Assembly: GCF_003813965.1 (NCBI RefSeq)
Contig: NZ_CP033896.1
Coordinates: 124,001 to 188,000, forward strand
Direction of reading: 5' to 3'
Length of the DNA stretch: 64,000 nucleotides
From: Corynebacterium choanae
GTDB taxonomy: Bacteria; Actinomycetota; Actinomycetes; Mycobacteriales; Mycobacteriaceae
Each line of letters starts with the position of its first letter. The first letter of the stretch is position 1. Below, piece by piece: positions 1 through 9,758 of the stretch. The notes below the pieces were generated by a model. That model was not told where the DNA came from. It did not search any database and saw only the letters and a program-made list of their open reading frames with translations. A program made the position numbers and the translations under genes.

Positions 1-504
1 CCGCATCAAGTGTTTGAGATAGCGTTCTTCCGCATCATGTGCCTCCTCAATAACCCGGCCAATACCGTGTCCGGTGGGGCCAGTTTCGGTGAGGGAAGAA
101 AGCGTTTGCTCAATTTCGTCTTCTAGCTCGTCGGGTAATTTCCGGCCGCCGGCAGAAAAGAACTTGATGCCGTTATCGGGCATCGGGTTATGCGATGCCG
201 AGATCATCACACCCATGTCAGCACCGTATGCATCTGTCAGATATGCCACGGCAGGGGTGGGCAGCACGCCCACCCGCAGTACGTCCACTCCCTGGCTGGC
301 CATACCAGCAGAAAGCGCTGCAGCCAGCATCTCGCCGGAAACCCGAGGATCACGGCCAACCACCGCCACCGGACGCCGTTTCGCTGTGCGCCGCTTGTGC
401 GTCAACACATGCGCCGCAGCAGCGCCCAGCTTCAGTGCCAAAGTGGCCGTAAGTTGTTGGTTCGCCTTGCCGCGAACCCCGTCGGTGCCAAACAGTCGAG
501 TCAT
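1..504 (-). CDS. glmM: Phosphoglucosamine mutase GlmM, N-terminal 168 codons (3' end outside window)
   Basis: Reading the minus strand from the ATG at 504 gives a protein opening [16 protein letters not shown], the typical GlmM start. It continues through a [11 protein letters not shown] segment and the active-site loop with ISASHNP, whose serine (about residue 104) is the phosphoserine position of the alpha-D-phosphohexomutase family. The frame is open to base 1, so the metal-binding and sugar-binding domains lie outside the window. GlmM converts glucosamine-6-phosphate to glucosamine-1-phosphate for UDP-GlcNAc and peptidoglycan synthesis in the cytosol. AGAAGG sits only 2 nt before the ATG and CATAAT 8 nt before it, so the message may be short-leadered or leaderless. 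It is transcribed in the same direction as glf upstream. Confidence 0.93.
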   Translation of the reverse strand, partial: MTRLFGTDGVRGKANQQLTATLALKLGAAAAHVLTHKRRTAKRRPVAVVGRDPRVSGEMLAAALSAGMASQGVDVLRVGVLPTPAVAYLTDAYGADMGVMISASHNPMPDNGIKFFSAGGRKLPDELEDEIEQTLSSLTETGPTGHGIGRVIEEAHDAEERYLKHLMR

Positions 505-629
505 AACCTTCTATTATGCCTGCCAAATCTGGTCGTGAGCTAATACGCGCGGTAGATGTGACGTTCAGCATCACTACCGCCAGGGATTCTGTGAATGCCG
601 TTGCGCCAGATCTGTGCGCAAACTTGCGA

Positions 630-1970
<1,341 letters not shown>

Positions 1971-2103
1971 TCAACAGCGCGTTGTGGCCTGGTCGGTGAT
2001 GCCCCGTTTCACTGTCCATCGCCATCCGCAGGATGCAGTTCTGGGATCCTGATCTTGTTTTTCCTCGCCTGTGTTGAGGTGGCCGGAGTCGGTGCAAAGT
2101 AGG

Positions 2104-2145
2104 TGTCAGTGCAATTTGCACCACTTTGCTACCCGTTTGACCTGC
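2104..2145 (+). repeat. Left copy of a 42-bp imperfect inverted repeat flanking the HNH gene
   Basis: Bases 2104-2126 match the reverse complement of 6214-6236 at 22 of 23 positions. After an 11-nt gap of equal length on both sides, 2138-2145 (TGACCTGC) matches the reverse complement of 6195-6202 exactly. The core GTGCAATTTGCAC is itself a palindrome apart from its centre. The two copies bracket the HNH gene, so this is either an element end, a nuclease recognition site or an operator. Confidence 0.7.
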
Positions 2146-2153
2146 GGATATAT

Positions 2154-2172
2154 CTATCACTATTAGTGATAG
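2154..2172. promoter_or_regulatory. 19-bp perfect palindrome
   Basis: CTATCACTA-T-TAGTGATAG is a perfect palindrome 17 bp beyond the HNH stop. It is AT-rich and lacks a T tract, so a regulator-binding site is more likely than an intrinsic terminator. Confidence 0.45.
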
Positions 2173-2189
2173 GGGTTGGTGTAATTGGG

Positions 2190-5100
2190 TTACTGGCGTT
2201 GCCGAGGTGGCGTATCCTCGTGGTCATCGACCACTCCATCTTGTCCTTTACCGGGGTTGTGGTTGCTGTCGTCACCTTCATCTCGGGTACGGCCACGTCC
2301 GGCACTGTCAGGATTCAGGTTTTCGAACATCGTCTGTTGACCCTGCTTTTGTGGCAAATTTGTCGTACCAGTATCGGTGGATATTGGCATTCGCAGCAGA
2401 TCAGTGCCGTGAATATCGCCAATCACCTCAGCAATCGCAGCTGCCAGATCACCGCTGTGTTGCCAATACTCTCCCCATACTGTGATGGGATGCTCGCAAA
2501 TTCCTAGCAGCTTCCGCAAGGACAACCATTGCTGGTCATTGTCGTTTGTAATCTCATCTGTGGCTGGAACGCTAGCTGCTGTGGGAGAGTAACTGGAGCT
2601 ATGCGGCATGGAGGCGGAGTCGTCGTCGACATCTTCATCGCAAAGAGCATCAAGATCGATCGCAGAATCACCTGGAATCTCCACCGAAGGACGCTCTAGT
2701 TCGTACAACGGCGCATATACCCACACCATTGCATTGCTTTCCGGGTTGATTTTCACATCGTAGAACGCAAGTTGCGCGGTGATGAAGCGACAGATCCGCA
2801 GACGCAGCTCAATGAAATATTCCCCGATTAAATCATGTGGCATTTGATCGATACGCTGTTCCCGCCAGGGCTCAATCATGCCGATAGCGATACCAAGCTG
2901 CTGCAACATCACTGTGTCCGCAATGAGTTGCTGATCAGCGACACAGTTGCGGGGCTTGTTTTCCAACATGCTGCAATATGAGGATGAGGGAACAAGAGTG
3001 GCATAGCGGGTAAACAGTGCCGCCAAATCCGGGAATTTGATAGTGGGTGCCGGCGTAGTGACTGCGTGTGTTGTGCCAAGCGCAGATCCTGTTGTGCCAC
3101 CAGTAGTCTGCGCTGCCCTAGTAGTTTCCGTGATCGTGCTGTTTGTCCCAGCTGCCCAAAGCGTGGACGGTGTGGATGAACGCGCATGAAAGTTGACCGT
3201 GTTATCGATGAGCGGTTTTCTACAGGCTAATTGTTGAATTGCGGTGCCAGGATTACGCCACTGCACCGTATTGGTGTACCAAAATGCGGTATGCATCTGG
3301 TCTGCCCGTTCGCTGTGGACATGCCAGGATGGTGCCTCACTGCAGGGAACGTCGCCTTTCGCATGAATCCGAGCAAGGATCGCGGTGGACGGCACCGCGA
3401 AGTTCGCTACCGCTTTGTCGCAGGTATTGCGTCCGCGTCGCCGGAACACCGGTCGCGGTGGATACAACGCAGATTTTGGGACATCCGCAATCGGTTCCGG
3501 AGTAACAGACAGAACCGGTGGCAGATGCCGGGTGTATCTGTGCACCTGTAAGGATGCCGCACCCTGCCAGCTGGCACGGGGAAACACCATCTTTGGGATG
3601 AAGTCTGACTCGGCAGAATCCGTGTTTAGGGACTGTCGTGCATTTGTGTCAAGAGTCGCTGATGTATTCCGGGTGAAGAGATACGAGGGTTCCCGAGTCG
3701 GGGTATTGAGATCGACAGCAGTGATTTCACTGGTAAGCCGGATTTTTGGGTCAGTGAGTTGCAATACGCCGTGATACCGTGCATTGGTTTGGACCATCGC
3801 ATGGGCTAGCACCCGAAATTGTGGCTCAGTACTTGCTGCGAGTTGGTTGACCACGCTTAAGGGGAACACTGCGGTGCTTTTTGGGGTATCAAACATGACC
3901 GCTGGGGTGAGTGTGTCGCGGCGAGTGTGATCATGGGTCTCAAGCGACACTACTGTAGTGCCGTCAGCTGTGGTCGATCGGATCACAGACACTCCACCAT
4001 CCTGTCCAGCATTGGCCTCAGCGAGTTCACTGATGCTGTCATTAACCGCGTTTTCATTGTCCGTATTGCTGCTGGTACGGGCGGCGAGTTCTTTGCCGAG
4101 ATGTGCGGCCTGTGCGGGAATATAGTTGCTGTCTGCGAGATACCAGACCGGGATCATTCGACTCGCATTACGAGTGCAAAACACCTGATCCGCTGTATCG
4201 ATAAGCCCATCTGGAAGGCTGGTGACAACTGGCGGAAGAACAGGTGATTGCGCAGGTGTTTTCTGCCAGTTGAGTTTCGGATGTTTACGGTCGGTAATGA
4301 TGATTTCCTGACATGTTCCGAACAAAAACTGCAGCATCGTATTGTTATTGATCGGGGTGATCGTCAGCAGTTGCTGGGTGACTTCTGCGTGGCAGCCGGC
4401 ACAAAGCGGAATCAAATTATCAATGTCGGTGCGTCCACCTTTTGACCAGGGAACAATGTGATGAAACTCCAGGTTCCTGGTGTTGTGGCACAGCGGCACC
4501 GCACAGGTATGGTTATACAGTGCGAGTAGCGCATTGACCTGTTTGGTGCGGGCAAGGCGATGCGCCCGGCCATAGTTGAGGACTTCCCCTTTGTTGTCGA
4601 CACTGATGACTGTAAACGCATCTGCGTTTGCTAACAGATGGGCTTGATGATCTGGGTCAAGATAACGCTGGTGGGGCAGCGACAGTGTCACGCCAGATTG
4701 TTGCCGGTCGGGTAGCGCCAATGTCCACCGGTCGGTGTCGCCCTGGTTTTTCCTGCTGCGGCGGCCGTTCCGTTGGCGCTTTTTCACGCTGAAACGTGCA
4801 ACATTTTCCGATTGCTGCGAATCGGCCTGTTTCGTCTCGCCTGCGGCGGCAGAATCGACCTTACCCTCGCTATTTTCAGGGGTGACATCTGCAGTATTGT
4901 GCAAAATGGCGGTCACCGTCGCGCCGGGTGTTTTCGTGGGCTGGTTTTCCCAGTGTGTGCCGATAAGAGCACGCACCACAACGCTGAATGCAGCATAGGT
5001 TAGCCGTGGATGAATCGGGCCGTGCGAAGAGAAATGGGTGCTACGCAAGTTGGTTAACCCTTCGCGTTGGCGAATTGCCTCAATCTCTTCGATGACTTCG

Positions 5101-5921
5101 GCAAATACGGGAGAAACCGCGGCTTGGTCACTGGTGGTAGACGCTGGATTGATGTCCGTGGCATCTTGTTTTGCGGAATCGAGGGTTACCGTCTGTGTAG
5201 TGGTGGTATTTTCCGCAGCACTGGACCGATCAGTGATTTCGCTGGTAGTGGCGCGCTTTTTGGAGTAACGAGCACGTTGTTGGGTTGTGGTTTTTCGTAA
5301 TTGTTTGAGTCGGTTATGTTTCGCTTTGATAAGCGGCTCGGTGTGTTTCAGTACGGCTTGAAGTTGGGCACCAAGGATTGGATCGAGTACTCCTTTGATC
5401 GTTACCGCCCCAGTGTCGTCGGTGTCCATTGCAATCCAATAGTCCGTTTCTACCTTCTCCTTCGGATCAGGGTGCGCAAGACGTTGAACTGTTTTCCGGA
5501 ATGTTTTTGCATTCATTCTGGTTGCGAAGCTCAGAAGCACCGGCTCGGTGATGGTGTCGATATAGGCAATCATCGTGGGCAGGTGGTCGGCACGTATCGT
5601 GCCGTTCAGCATTGCCTGGTAGGTATTTGGGTGTTCGACTAAAAAGCGACCGTAGCGGATCCGACGGGCGGCGGTCGCTTTAGTCAAGCCGTAAGTCTCT
5701 TCGAGGAACTTCACCATGTCACGTCGGCCACCGTGAAATTGGATACCGCGAATGGCCATGATGCCAATAATGAGAAGCCCGGTGGCGTGGGCGAATTGTT
5801 CGGTAGCTGACCACTTTGCGAGCTCGACGAGGAGTATTGAGTCACTAGCGGTGAGCAGCCGTTGGTAGCGGTCGGTCATGCTACCGTCACTTTTCCGATC
5901 TGGGTCGTTGACGGTGTCCAT
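2190..5921 (-). CDS. DUF222 / HNH endonuclease-domain protein (13E12 type) with a very long C-terminal extension
   Basis: The N-terminal part (roughly residues 30-250) resembles the DUF222 region of actinobacterial 13E12-repeat proteins, with FLEETYGLTKATAARRI and a DPILGAQLQAVLKH segment. Around residues 470-510 is an HNH nuclease motif: two Cys pairs (CAVPLC and CAGC) surround LEFHHIVPWSKGG and a DNLIPLC segment. This predicts a metal-dependent DNA nuclease. Family members usually end soon after the HNH motif, but this one runs about 700 residues further with no recognised domain, ending in a polar tail rich in D, G and R. The ATG at 5921 has GGGGGA 7 nt upstream. The gene is flanked by inverted repeats, and REP13E12 copies in mycobacteria are repetitive and linked to phage integration, so mobility is plausible but unproven. 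Confidence 0.85.
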   Translation of the reverse strand: MDTVNDPDRKSDGSMTDRYQRLLTASDSILLVELAKWSATEQFAHATGLLIIGIMAIRGIQFHGGRRDMVKFLEETYGLTKATAARRIRYGRFLVEHPNTYQAMLNGTIRADHLPTMIAYIDTITEPVLLSFATRMNAKTFRKTVQRLAHPDPKEKVETDYWIAMDTDDTGAVTIKGVLDPILGAQLQAVLKHTEPLIKAKHNRLKQLRKTTTQQRARYSKKRATTSEITDRSSAAENTTTTQTVTLDSAKQDATDINPASTTSDQAAVSPVFAEVIEEIEAIRQREGLTNLRSTHFSSHGPIHPRLTYAAFSVVVRALIGTHWENQPTKTPGATVTAILHNTADVTPENSEGKVDSAAAGETKQADSQQSENVARFSVKKRQRNGRRSRKNQGDTDRWTLALPDRQQSGVTLSLPHQRYLDPDHQAHLLANADAFTVISVDNKGEVLNYGRAHRLARTKQVNALLALYNHTCAVPLCHNTRNLEFHHIVPWSKGGRTDIDNLIPLCAGCHAEVTQQLLTITPINNNTMLQFLFGTCQEIIITDRKHPKLNWQKTPAQSPVLPPVVTSLPDGLIDTADQVFCTRNASRMIPVWYLADSNYIPAQAAHLGKELAARTSSNTDNENAVNDSISELAEANAGQDGGVSVIRSTTADGTTVVSLETHDHTRRDTLTPAVMFDTPKSTAVFPLSVVNQLAASTEPQFRVLAHAMVQTNARYHGVLQLTDPKIRLTSEITAVDLNTPTREPSYLFTRNTSATLDTNARQSLNTDSAESDFIPKMVFPRASWQGAASLQVHRYTRHLPPVLSVTPEPIADVPKSALYPPRPVFRRRGRNTCDKAVANFAVPSTAILARIHAKGDVPCSEAPSWHVHSERADQMHTAFWYTNTVQWRNPGTAIQQLACRKPLIDNTVNFHARSSTPSTLWAAGTNSTITETTRAAQTTGGTTGSALGTTHAVTTPAPTIKFPDLAALFTRYATLVPSSSYCSMLENKPRNCVADQQLIADTVMLQQLGIAIGMIEPWREQRIDQMPHDLIGEYFIELRLRICRFITAQLAFYDVKINPESNAMVWVYAPLYELERPSVEIPGDSAIDLDALCDEDVDDDSASMPHSSSYSPTAASVPATDEITNDNDQQWLSLRKLLGICEHPITVWGEYWQHSGDLAAAIAEVIGDIHGTDLLRMPISTDTGTTNLPQKQGQQTMFENLNPDSAGRGRTRDEGDDSNHNPGKGQDGVVDDHEDTPPRQRQ

Positions 5922-6034
5922 GGTGAAATCCCCCTGATGTTCCCCTGATGTGTGTGTTTCCCGGTTCGATCCGGTTGTTAATTAGAACAATAGATCGCAT
6001 AAGGGGAGACTGGCAAGGGGGTAACTTTTCCGTT

Positions 6035-6072
6035 TGTGGATAACTGATTTACGGGTTGAGGCTTGTGGATAG
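6035..6072 (+). promoter_or_regulatory. Pair of DnaA-box-like sequences
   Basis: TGTGGATAA at 6035-6043 is the reverse complement of the perfect DnaA box TTATCCACA. TGTGGATAG at 6064-6072 differs at one base. Both face the same way and start 29 bp apart. No other replication-origin features are nearby. Confidence 0.4.
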
Positions 6073-6194
6073 CTGGGTCTGCGGTGGGATGTTTTGGGAA
6101 AGTATTGCTTCAGTGTGGCTGTGTGAATTTGTGTGCTTGAAGTGTGAAAGTCGGATTTACGCTAGTGTCTATCTCAAACTAGCGGACTGTTTTT

Positions 6195-6236
6195 GCAGGT
6201 CAGTGGCTTGTTGAAGTGGTGCAATTTGCACTGACA
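6195..6236 (-). repeat. Right copy of the 42-bp imperfect inverted repeat
   Basis: Reverse-complement partner of 2104-2145: a 22/23 match plus an exact 8-bp block at the same 11-nt offset. It lies about 270 bp upstream of the HNH start. No target-site duplication is visible outside either copy. Confidence 0.7.
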
Positions 6237-6735
6237 GCAACTTTTTGAGCCTAAATTGGCTCAATGCATCCACTGCACGAGTGCGACTCTAGGGGCCGCG
6301 AAGGGTAGAGGTGGTGGGGGTGGTCGAAGTTCAAGGTTGTGTCTTCACTGCTCACCTTGACTAGTTGGTGTGTGAACGTTTCTTTTTTTCCCCTTCAATT
6401 AGGGGGCGCGCAGCATTTGCGAGTATGGAGGTAGGGCAAGTGTTTGCTGTTGAAACGGCTGGTGTACTGGGCTGTTTGCTAGTTCCTCACTGGTGAATGC
6501 AGGAGTGCGGGAGGTGTCGGGTGGCGTCTTGGCGACTTTGCGTGTGGCCGTGGCAAGGGGGTGGGTGTGGGGCCTCAACGGCAATCACGTCTGCATCATG
6601 AATCACAACAGTCACGGCGTGTCACATGACAAACACTGTGCTACAGCCGTACCATAACCCTCAACTGTAACTTTAGGGTTGGTGTGTGGTGATGGCCGCA
6701 CCGTAACCAGCACGAGGTAAATAAGGGAGACCACC

Positions 6736-9051
6736 GTGCCACAACGACGACGAATTACCACTTATCGCAAGCCGGTAACCGCCTGGGTGACCGCCGCCGC
6801 GGTTGCCTTCGCCGGTGGTGGGGTCATGGTGCTCGGCAATCATGAGCAATCCCAAGTAGCACTGGCCGGTGACAATGATCCACTGGTCGATGCTGTTCGG
6901 CTGGCGGCCGCCCCGTACACTGAAGGGCTTTCGGTCGCCCTGGAGCATCCACTGCTCAACGATCTGAAAGACGTGCTCGATACCTACGGGCTCCTTCCCG
7001 AAGATGCACCGCAAACCATCACTGAGTTCACCCGCGAAGAGCCATTCACCATGTTTGCGCTCACCTGGAAAGGTTCGCAGGATCTCAATACATTTGTGCG
7101 GGCACTCCAAGAGGACGGCACCTGGTCGCAGTGGTACGCCGCACCAACATTGAACCGACCTGACGGGCAGGACGCCGCAGGTGACACAAACGGCACTCAA
7201 ATGATCTATTTGCCGGCGACTACCAAGGTGCAGGTTGCAACACAAGGTGTGGCACCAGCCACCGACGAACAGCCAACCACCGCGGTCGACGCGGGCCTCG
7301 CACCGGAGGAACTGACGCCAGCCCCAGCCGTCGAACCGGCAACAGATCTGCCGGTGGTACAAGCCCCACCAGTGGAGCTTCCAGAACCGGAACCGGCACA
7401 AGACGTCGTCATTCCACCGATCGGTGAAACACCCGCTGCGCCAGACTATGACATCTCCCAGGTGCCTGCTGTTGGCGAAGAAATATCACGCACCCCGCTT
7501 GGTCACCGCGTCGAGCAGGCCGAGCCAGTGTCGGAAGCACTGCCGCCGGCTAACCCCGCCGACATGGAAGCAATCTTCGTCTCTCTCGATCCGACCGCGA
7601 TTGCCGCCTACGATCTTGCCGGCGTTGAAGACGATCTTAAAGGTATTCCACGGATTATCACCCGCCAAGGCTGGGCAGGTGCCGGTGCAACAAAGAAATG
7701 CAACCAGGTCGACGGCGAAGTCAACGCGATCGCTATCAACGCCACCGGCGGCTCCAATGAATACACCCCGGAAGATGTACCCGCCATGCTGCGTGCCATC
7801 TACGATTATCAAACCACCCAATTGGGCTGGTGCGACATTGGGGCGAACGCCTACGTTGACCAATTCGGCCGTATCTTTGAAGGTCGCGCCGGCGGTTTGA
7901 CGAAAGCCGTGCGCGGACAACACACTGCAGGGTTTAACGAAAACACCTGGGGTGTCACCCTCATGGGGGACTTCGCCACCATTGCCCCATCCCAACAGGC
8001 AGTTGACGCCACCGCCGAACTAGCCGGCTGGCGCAGCCACGTCGCCGGATTCACCCCGGACGGATCCGACACCCACACCTCCGAAGGTAACTCGAAATAT
8101 CCGGAAGGCACCACCGTTGTGCTGCCGAATATTTTCGCTTCCGCGGAAGCCACCGGTGTCGCCGACGGCACCCTTTCAGCTGACCTCCCCGAGATCCGGC
8201 GTAAAGCCAAAGCACACTATGATCAGATCGTCGGTGGCAGTTTCGACAGTCAAGCAAACAACCTGTTGCAAGAATTCCGCAAGAAGCAACAGCAGCTCAA
8301 CGCGGCTAAGAAACTTACCGGCACGGTGAAAAACAATCCCTCCACAGCCGCCAATTCGTTGATCTCGGCGTTAGCCGGCTGGGACACCAAGGACGGATCG
8401 TCGCAGGCCACCACACTCGACAACACCCTATCCAAACCAGGCAACCAGCAGGTACTGCAAATTGTTGGCACCTTGGCAGCCGCAGCTGTCACCATGGCTC
8501 TTGCCCGCGGTGTTGTCCCTGAGCAGCTGCAAGGCGCCGGAAACAAGGAAGTAGCCCGCGGTGTGAAACTTGCCGACGTTCCAGTGCTCATCACCAAAGT
8601 TGTTGCCCTCGGCGGGGACACGAAATACTCACGCACCTGGAATCAGATCAACAGCACCTTCGGCCCAGTCTTGGGCAAAGTATTAGGTGCCGAAACCAAA
8701 GCAGTGCCGGCAAGCGCACAAAACTCGGAAATCTCCTACATCCCATTCGAACACGGGCTGATCGTCTCCTCCCCGGAGGCCGGCACCCACGGAATTTGGG
8801 GTGAAATCGGTAACGCCTGGGCGGCAGCCGGCTTCGACGCCAGCCCACTTGGCCTACCAATCAACGAAGAACACCTCACCGAAGAAGGCCTGATACGCAC
8901 CGATTTCCAAGGCGGCTACATAACCTTCAACCCGGCAACCGGTGACACCGAAATACGGCTGCCCAACGGTGACCTGTACGATCCAGGCGCCTTACTGGCT
9001 AACATTGCCGACCAGCTGTTGCAAGAACTCACCCCGGCCGCCGCCCAGTAG
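6736..9051 (+). CDS. Secreted PGRP/amidase-like protein with LGFP repeat, probably catalytically inactive
   Basis: The GTG start at 6736 has AAGGGAGA 5 nt upstream. A Sec signal peptide (basic start, then TAWVTAAAVAFAGGGVMVLG) is followed by a variable Pro/Glu-rich region (about 150-260). An amidase_2/PGRP domain (about 300-430) contains YTPEDVPAMLRAIYDY, LGWCDIGANAYVDQFGRIFE, GRAGG and GQHTAGFNENTWGVTLMGDF. The C-terminus has an LGFP-type repeat (GTHGIWGEIGNAWAAAGFD, LGLPINEE, FQGGYITFNPATG), typical of corynebacterial envelope proteins that bind the cell wall. The usual zinc and catalytic residues appear substituted: HHT is read as NAT, the Tyr of IGYN is Ala and the Cys position is Thr. 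Homologues are annotated as N-acetylmuramoyl-L-alanine amidases; a peptidoglycan-binding role fits better here. The gene lies near glf and glfT2. Confidence 0.85.
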   Translation: MPQRRRITTYRKPVTAWVTAAAVAFAGGGVMVLGNHEQSQVALAGDNDPLVDAVRLAAAPYTEGLSVALEHPLLNDLKDVLDTYGLLPEDAPQTITEFTREEPFTMFALTWKGSQDLNTFVRALQEDGTWSQWYAAPTLNRPDGQDAAGDTNGTQMIYLPATTKVQVATQGVAPATDEQPTTAVDAGLAPEELTPAPAVEPATDLPVVQAPPVELPEPEPAQDVVIPPIGETPAAPDYDISQVPAVGEEISRTPLGHRVEQAEPVSEALPPANPADMEAIFVSLDPTAIAAYDLAGVEDDLKGIPRIITRQGWAGAGATKKCNQVDGEVNAIAINATGGSNEYTPEDVPAMLRAIYDYQTTQLGWCDIGANAYVDQFGRIFEGRAGGLTKAVRGQHTAGFNENTWGVTLMGDFATIAPSQQAVDATAELAGWRSHVAGFTPDGSDTHTSEGNSKYPEGTTVVLPNIFASAEATGVADGTLSADLPEIRRKAKAHYDQIVGGSFDSQANNLLQEFRKKQQQLNAAKKLTGTVKNNPSTAANSLISALAGWDTKDGSSQATTLDNTLSKPGNQQVLQIVGTLAAAAVTMALARGVVPEQLQGAGNKEVARGVKLADVPVLITKVVALGGDTKYSRTWNQINSTFGPVLGKVLGAETKAVPASAQNSEISYIPFEHGLIVSSPEAGTHGIWGEIGNAWAAAGFDASPLGLPINEEHLTEEGLIRTDFQGGYITFNPATGDTEIRLPNGDLYDPGALLANIADQLLQELTPAAAQ

Positions 9052-9066
9052 CGGCACCGGGAAAAG

Positions 9067-9130
9067 AAAACACCACCACCGCTGACTTGATCCCCGCACA
9101 AGGGAACGCGTCAGCAGCGGTGGTGTTTTT
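9067..9130 (+). terminator. Rho-independent terminator of the PGRP-like gene
   Basis: AAAACACCACC and GCTGAC pair with GTCAGC and GGTGGTGTTTT across a 3x3 internal loop. The stem runs into TTTTT at 9126-9130. The hairpin begins about 15 bp after the stop and faces the convergent DoxX-like gene, so it may act in both directions. Confidence 0.8.
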
Positions 9131-9232
9131 CATTGATGAATCCGCAAATACCATCGGCGGAAGGCCTCGCCACCATGGACACGGTTGGTAGAGGAACAAC
9201 AGAGCCCACACCGGTGTCCCGTGATTTCACCC

Positions 9233-9661
9233 TTATGAGCGGTGGGCGCGGGCAATCTTGTCAGTCGCTTTCATCAATGCCACCTGTGCCGGCTGTCGCA
9301 GCAGATGATAAATCCATTTACCTGCCGAACGCTTCCCCTCACCAGGGTTCACCAAATCGAGATACGCATGGTAAAAGTTTGCCGGCCACACAGCAAGTAG
9401 CAGAAGCTTGGCGGCCCGTGCAGCAGTTGCTGCGCTCCGGCGCGGCAACAGAGCCACCCCGATGAGAATCTCCGCAATCCCCGAACCATAGTTATACAAC
9501 CGAGCAGATCCCGGCAGCTGCGGGGGCACAATCGACTCGACAGTAGTCGGCTTGGCGAAATGCAACACACCCATGCCAGCCAGTGCACAGCCAAAAACAG
9601 TCCGCCCCAGCCAGCGACCCCGGCTGCTGCAGCACTTAGATTTCACACAACATTGCTTCAT
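9233..9661 (-). CDS. DoxX-like integral membrane protein
   Basis: A 142-residue protein with several hydrophobic segments: TVFGCALAGMGVLHF, LYNYGSGIAEILIGVALL and AAKLLLLAVWPANFYHAYLDL. This layout matches the DoxX/MauE-like membrane family, whose members have been linked to redox and respiratory processes, although the precise role of most is unknown. The N-terminus has two Cys-Cys pairs (MKQCCVKSKCC), an unusual cytoplasmic Cys-rich start that could bind metal. The next gene on the same strand, the MFS transporter, lies about 100 bp upstream of its start, so co-transcription is possible. Confidence 0.65.
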   Translation of the reverse strand: MKQCCVKSKCCSSRGRWLGRTVFGCALAGMGVLHFAKPTTVESIVPPQLPGSARLYNYGSGIAEILIGVALLPRRSAATAARAAKLLLLAVWPANFYHAYLDLVNPGEGKRSAGKWIYHLLRQPAQVALMKATDKIARAHRS

Positions 9662-9758
9662 AACTGCCCACTATGCCACATCGCTGAAGGCGATAGCCGC
9701 CGACCCCAAGCTATGCAATATCCCCCTTACGGGAACACAAGCCTGCCTACCGGGCCTG

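Larger units (their letters stand above)
5922..6735. other. 814-bp intergenic region upstream of the HNH gene and the PGRP-like gene
   Basis: No credible gene. A 61-codon frame on the minus strand (6399-6584) has no supporting signal. The region contains two short direct copies of CCCCTGATGT near 5932-5951, two DnaA-box-like sequences and the right copy of the inverted repeat. It must also carry the two divergent promoters, which I could not place with confidence. Confidence 0.6.

Noticed and set aside
2154..2172. Palindrome as a tet-type operator
   Set aside because: Half-sites CTATCA and TGATAG resemble tetO but the spacing is 7 bp instead of 1, and no TetR or efflux gene is near.
5950..5990. 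GGTTCGATCC as a tRNA T-arm
   Set aside because: No surrounding cloverleaf or acceptor stem can be drawn.
6399..6584. 61-codon minus frame upstream of the PGRP-like gene
   Set aside because: Low-complexity Pro/Thr-rich translation with no start signal.
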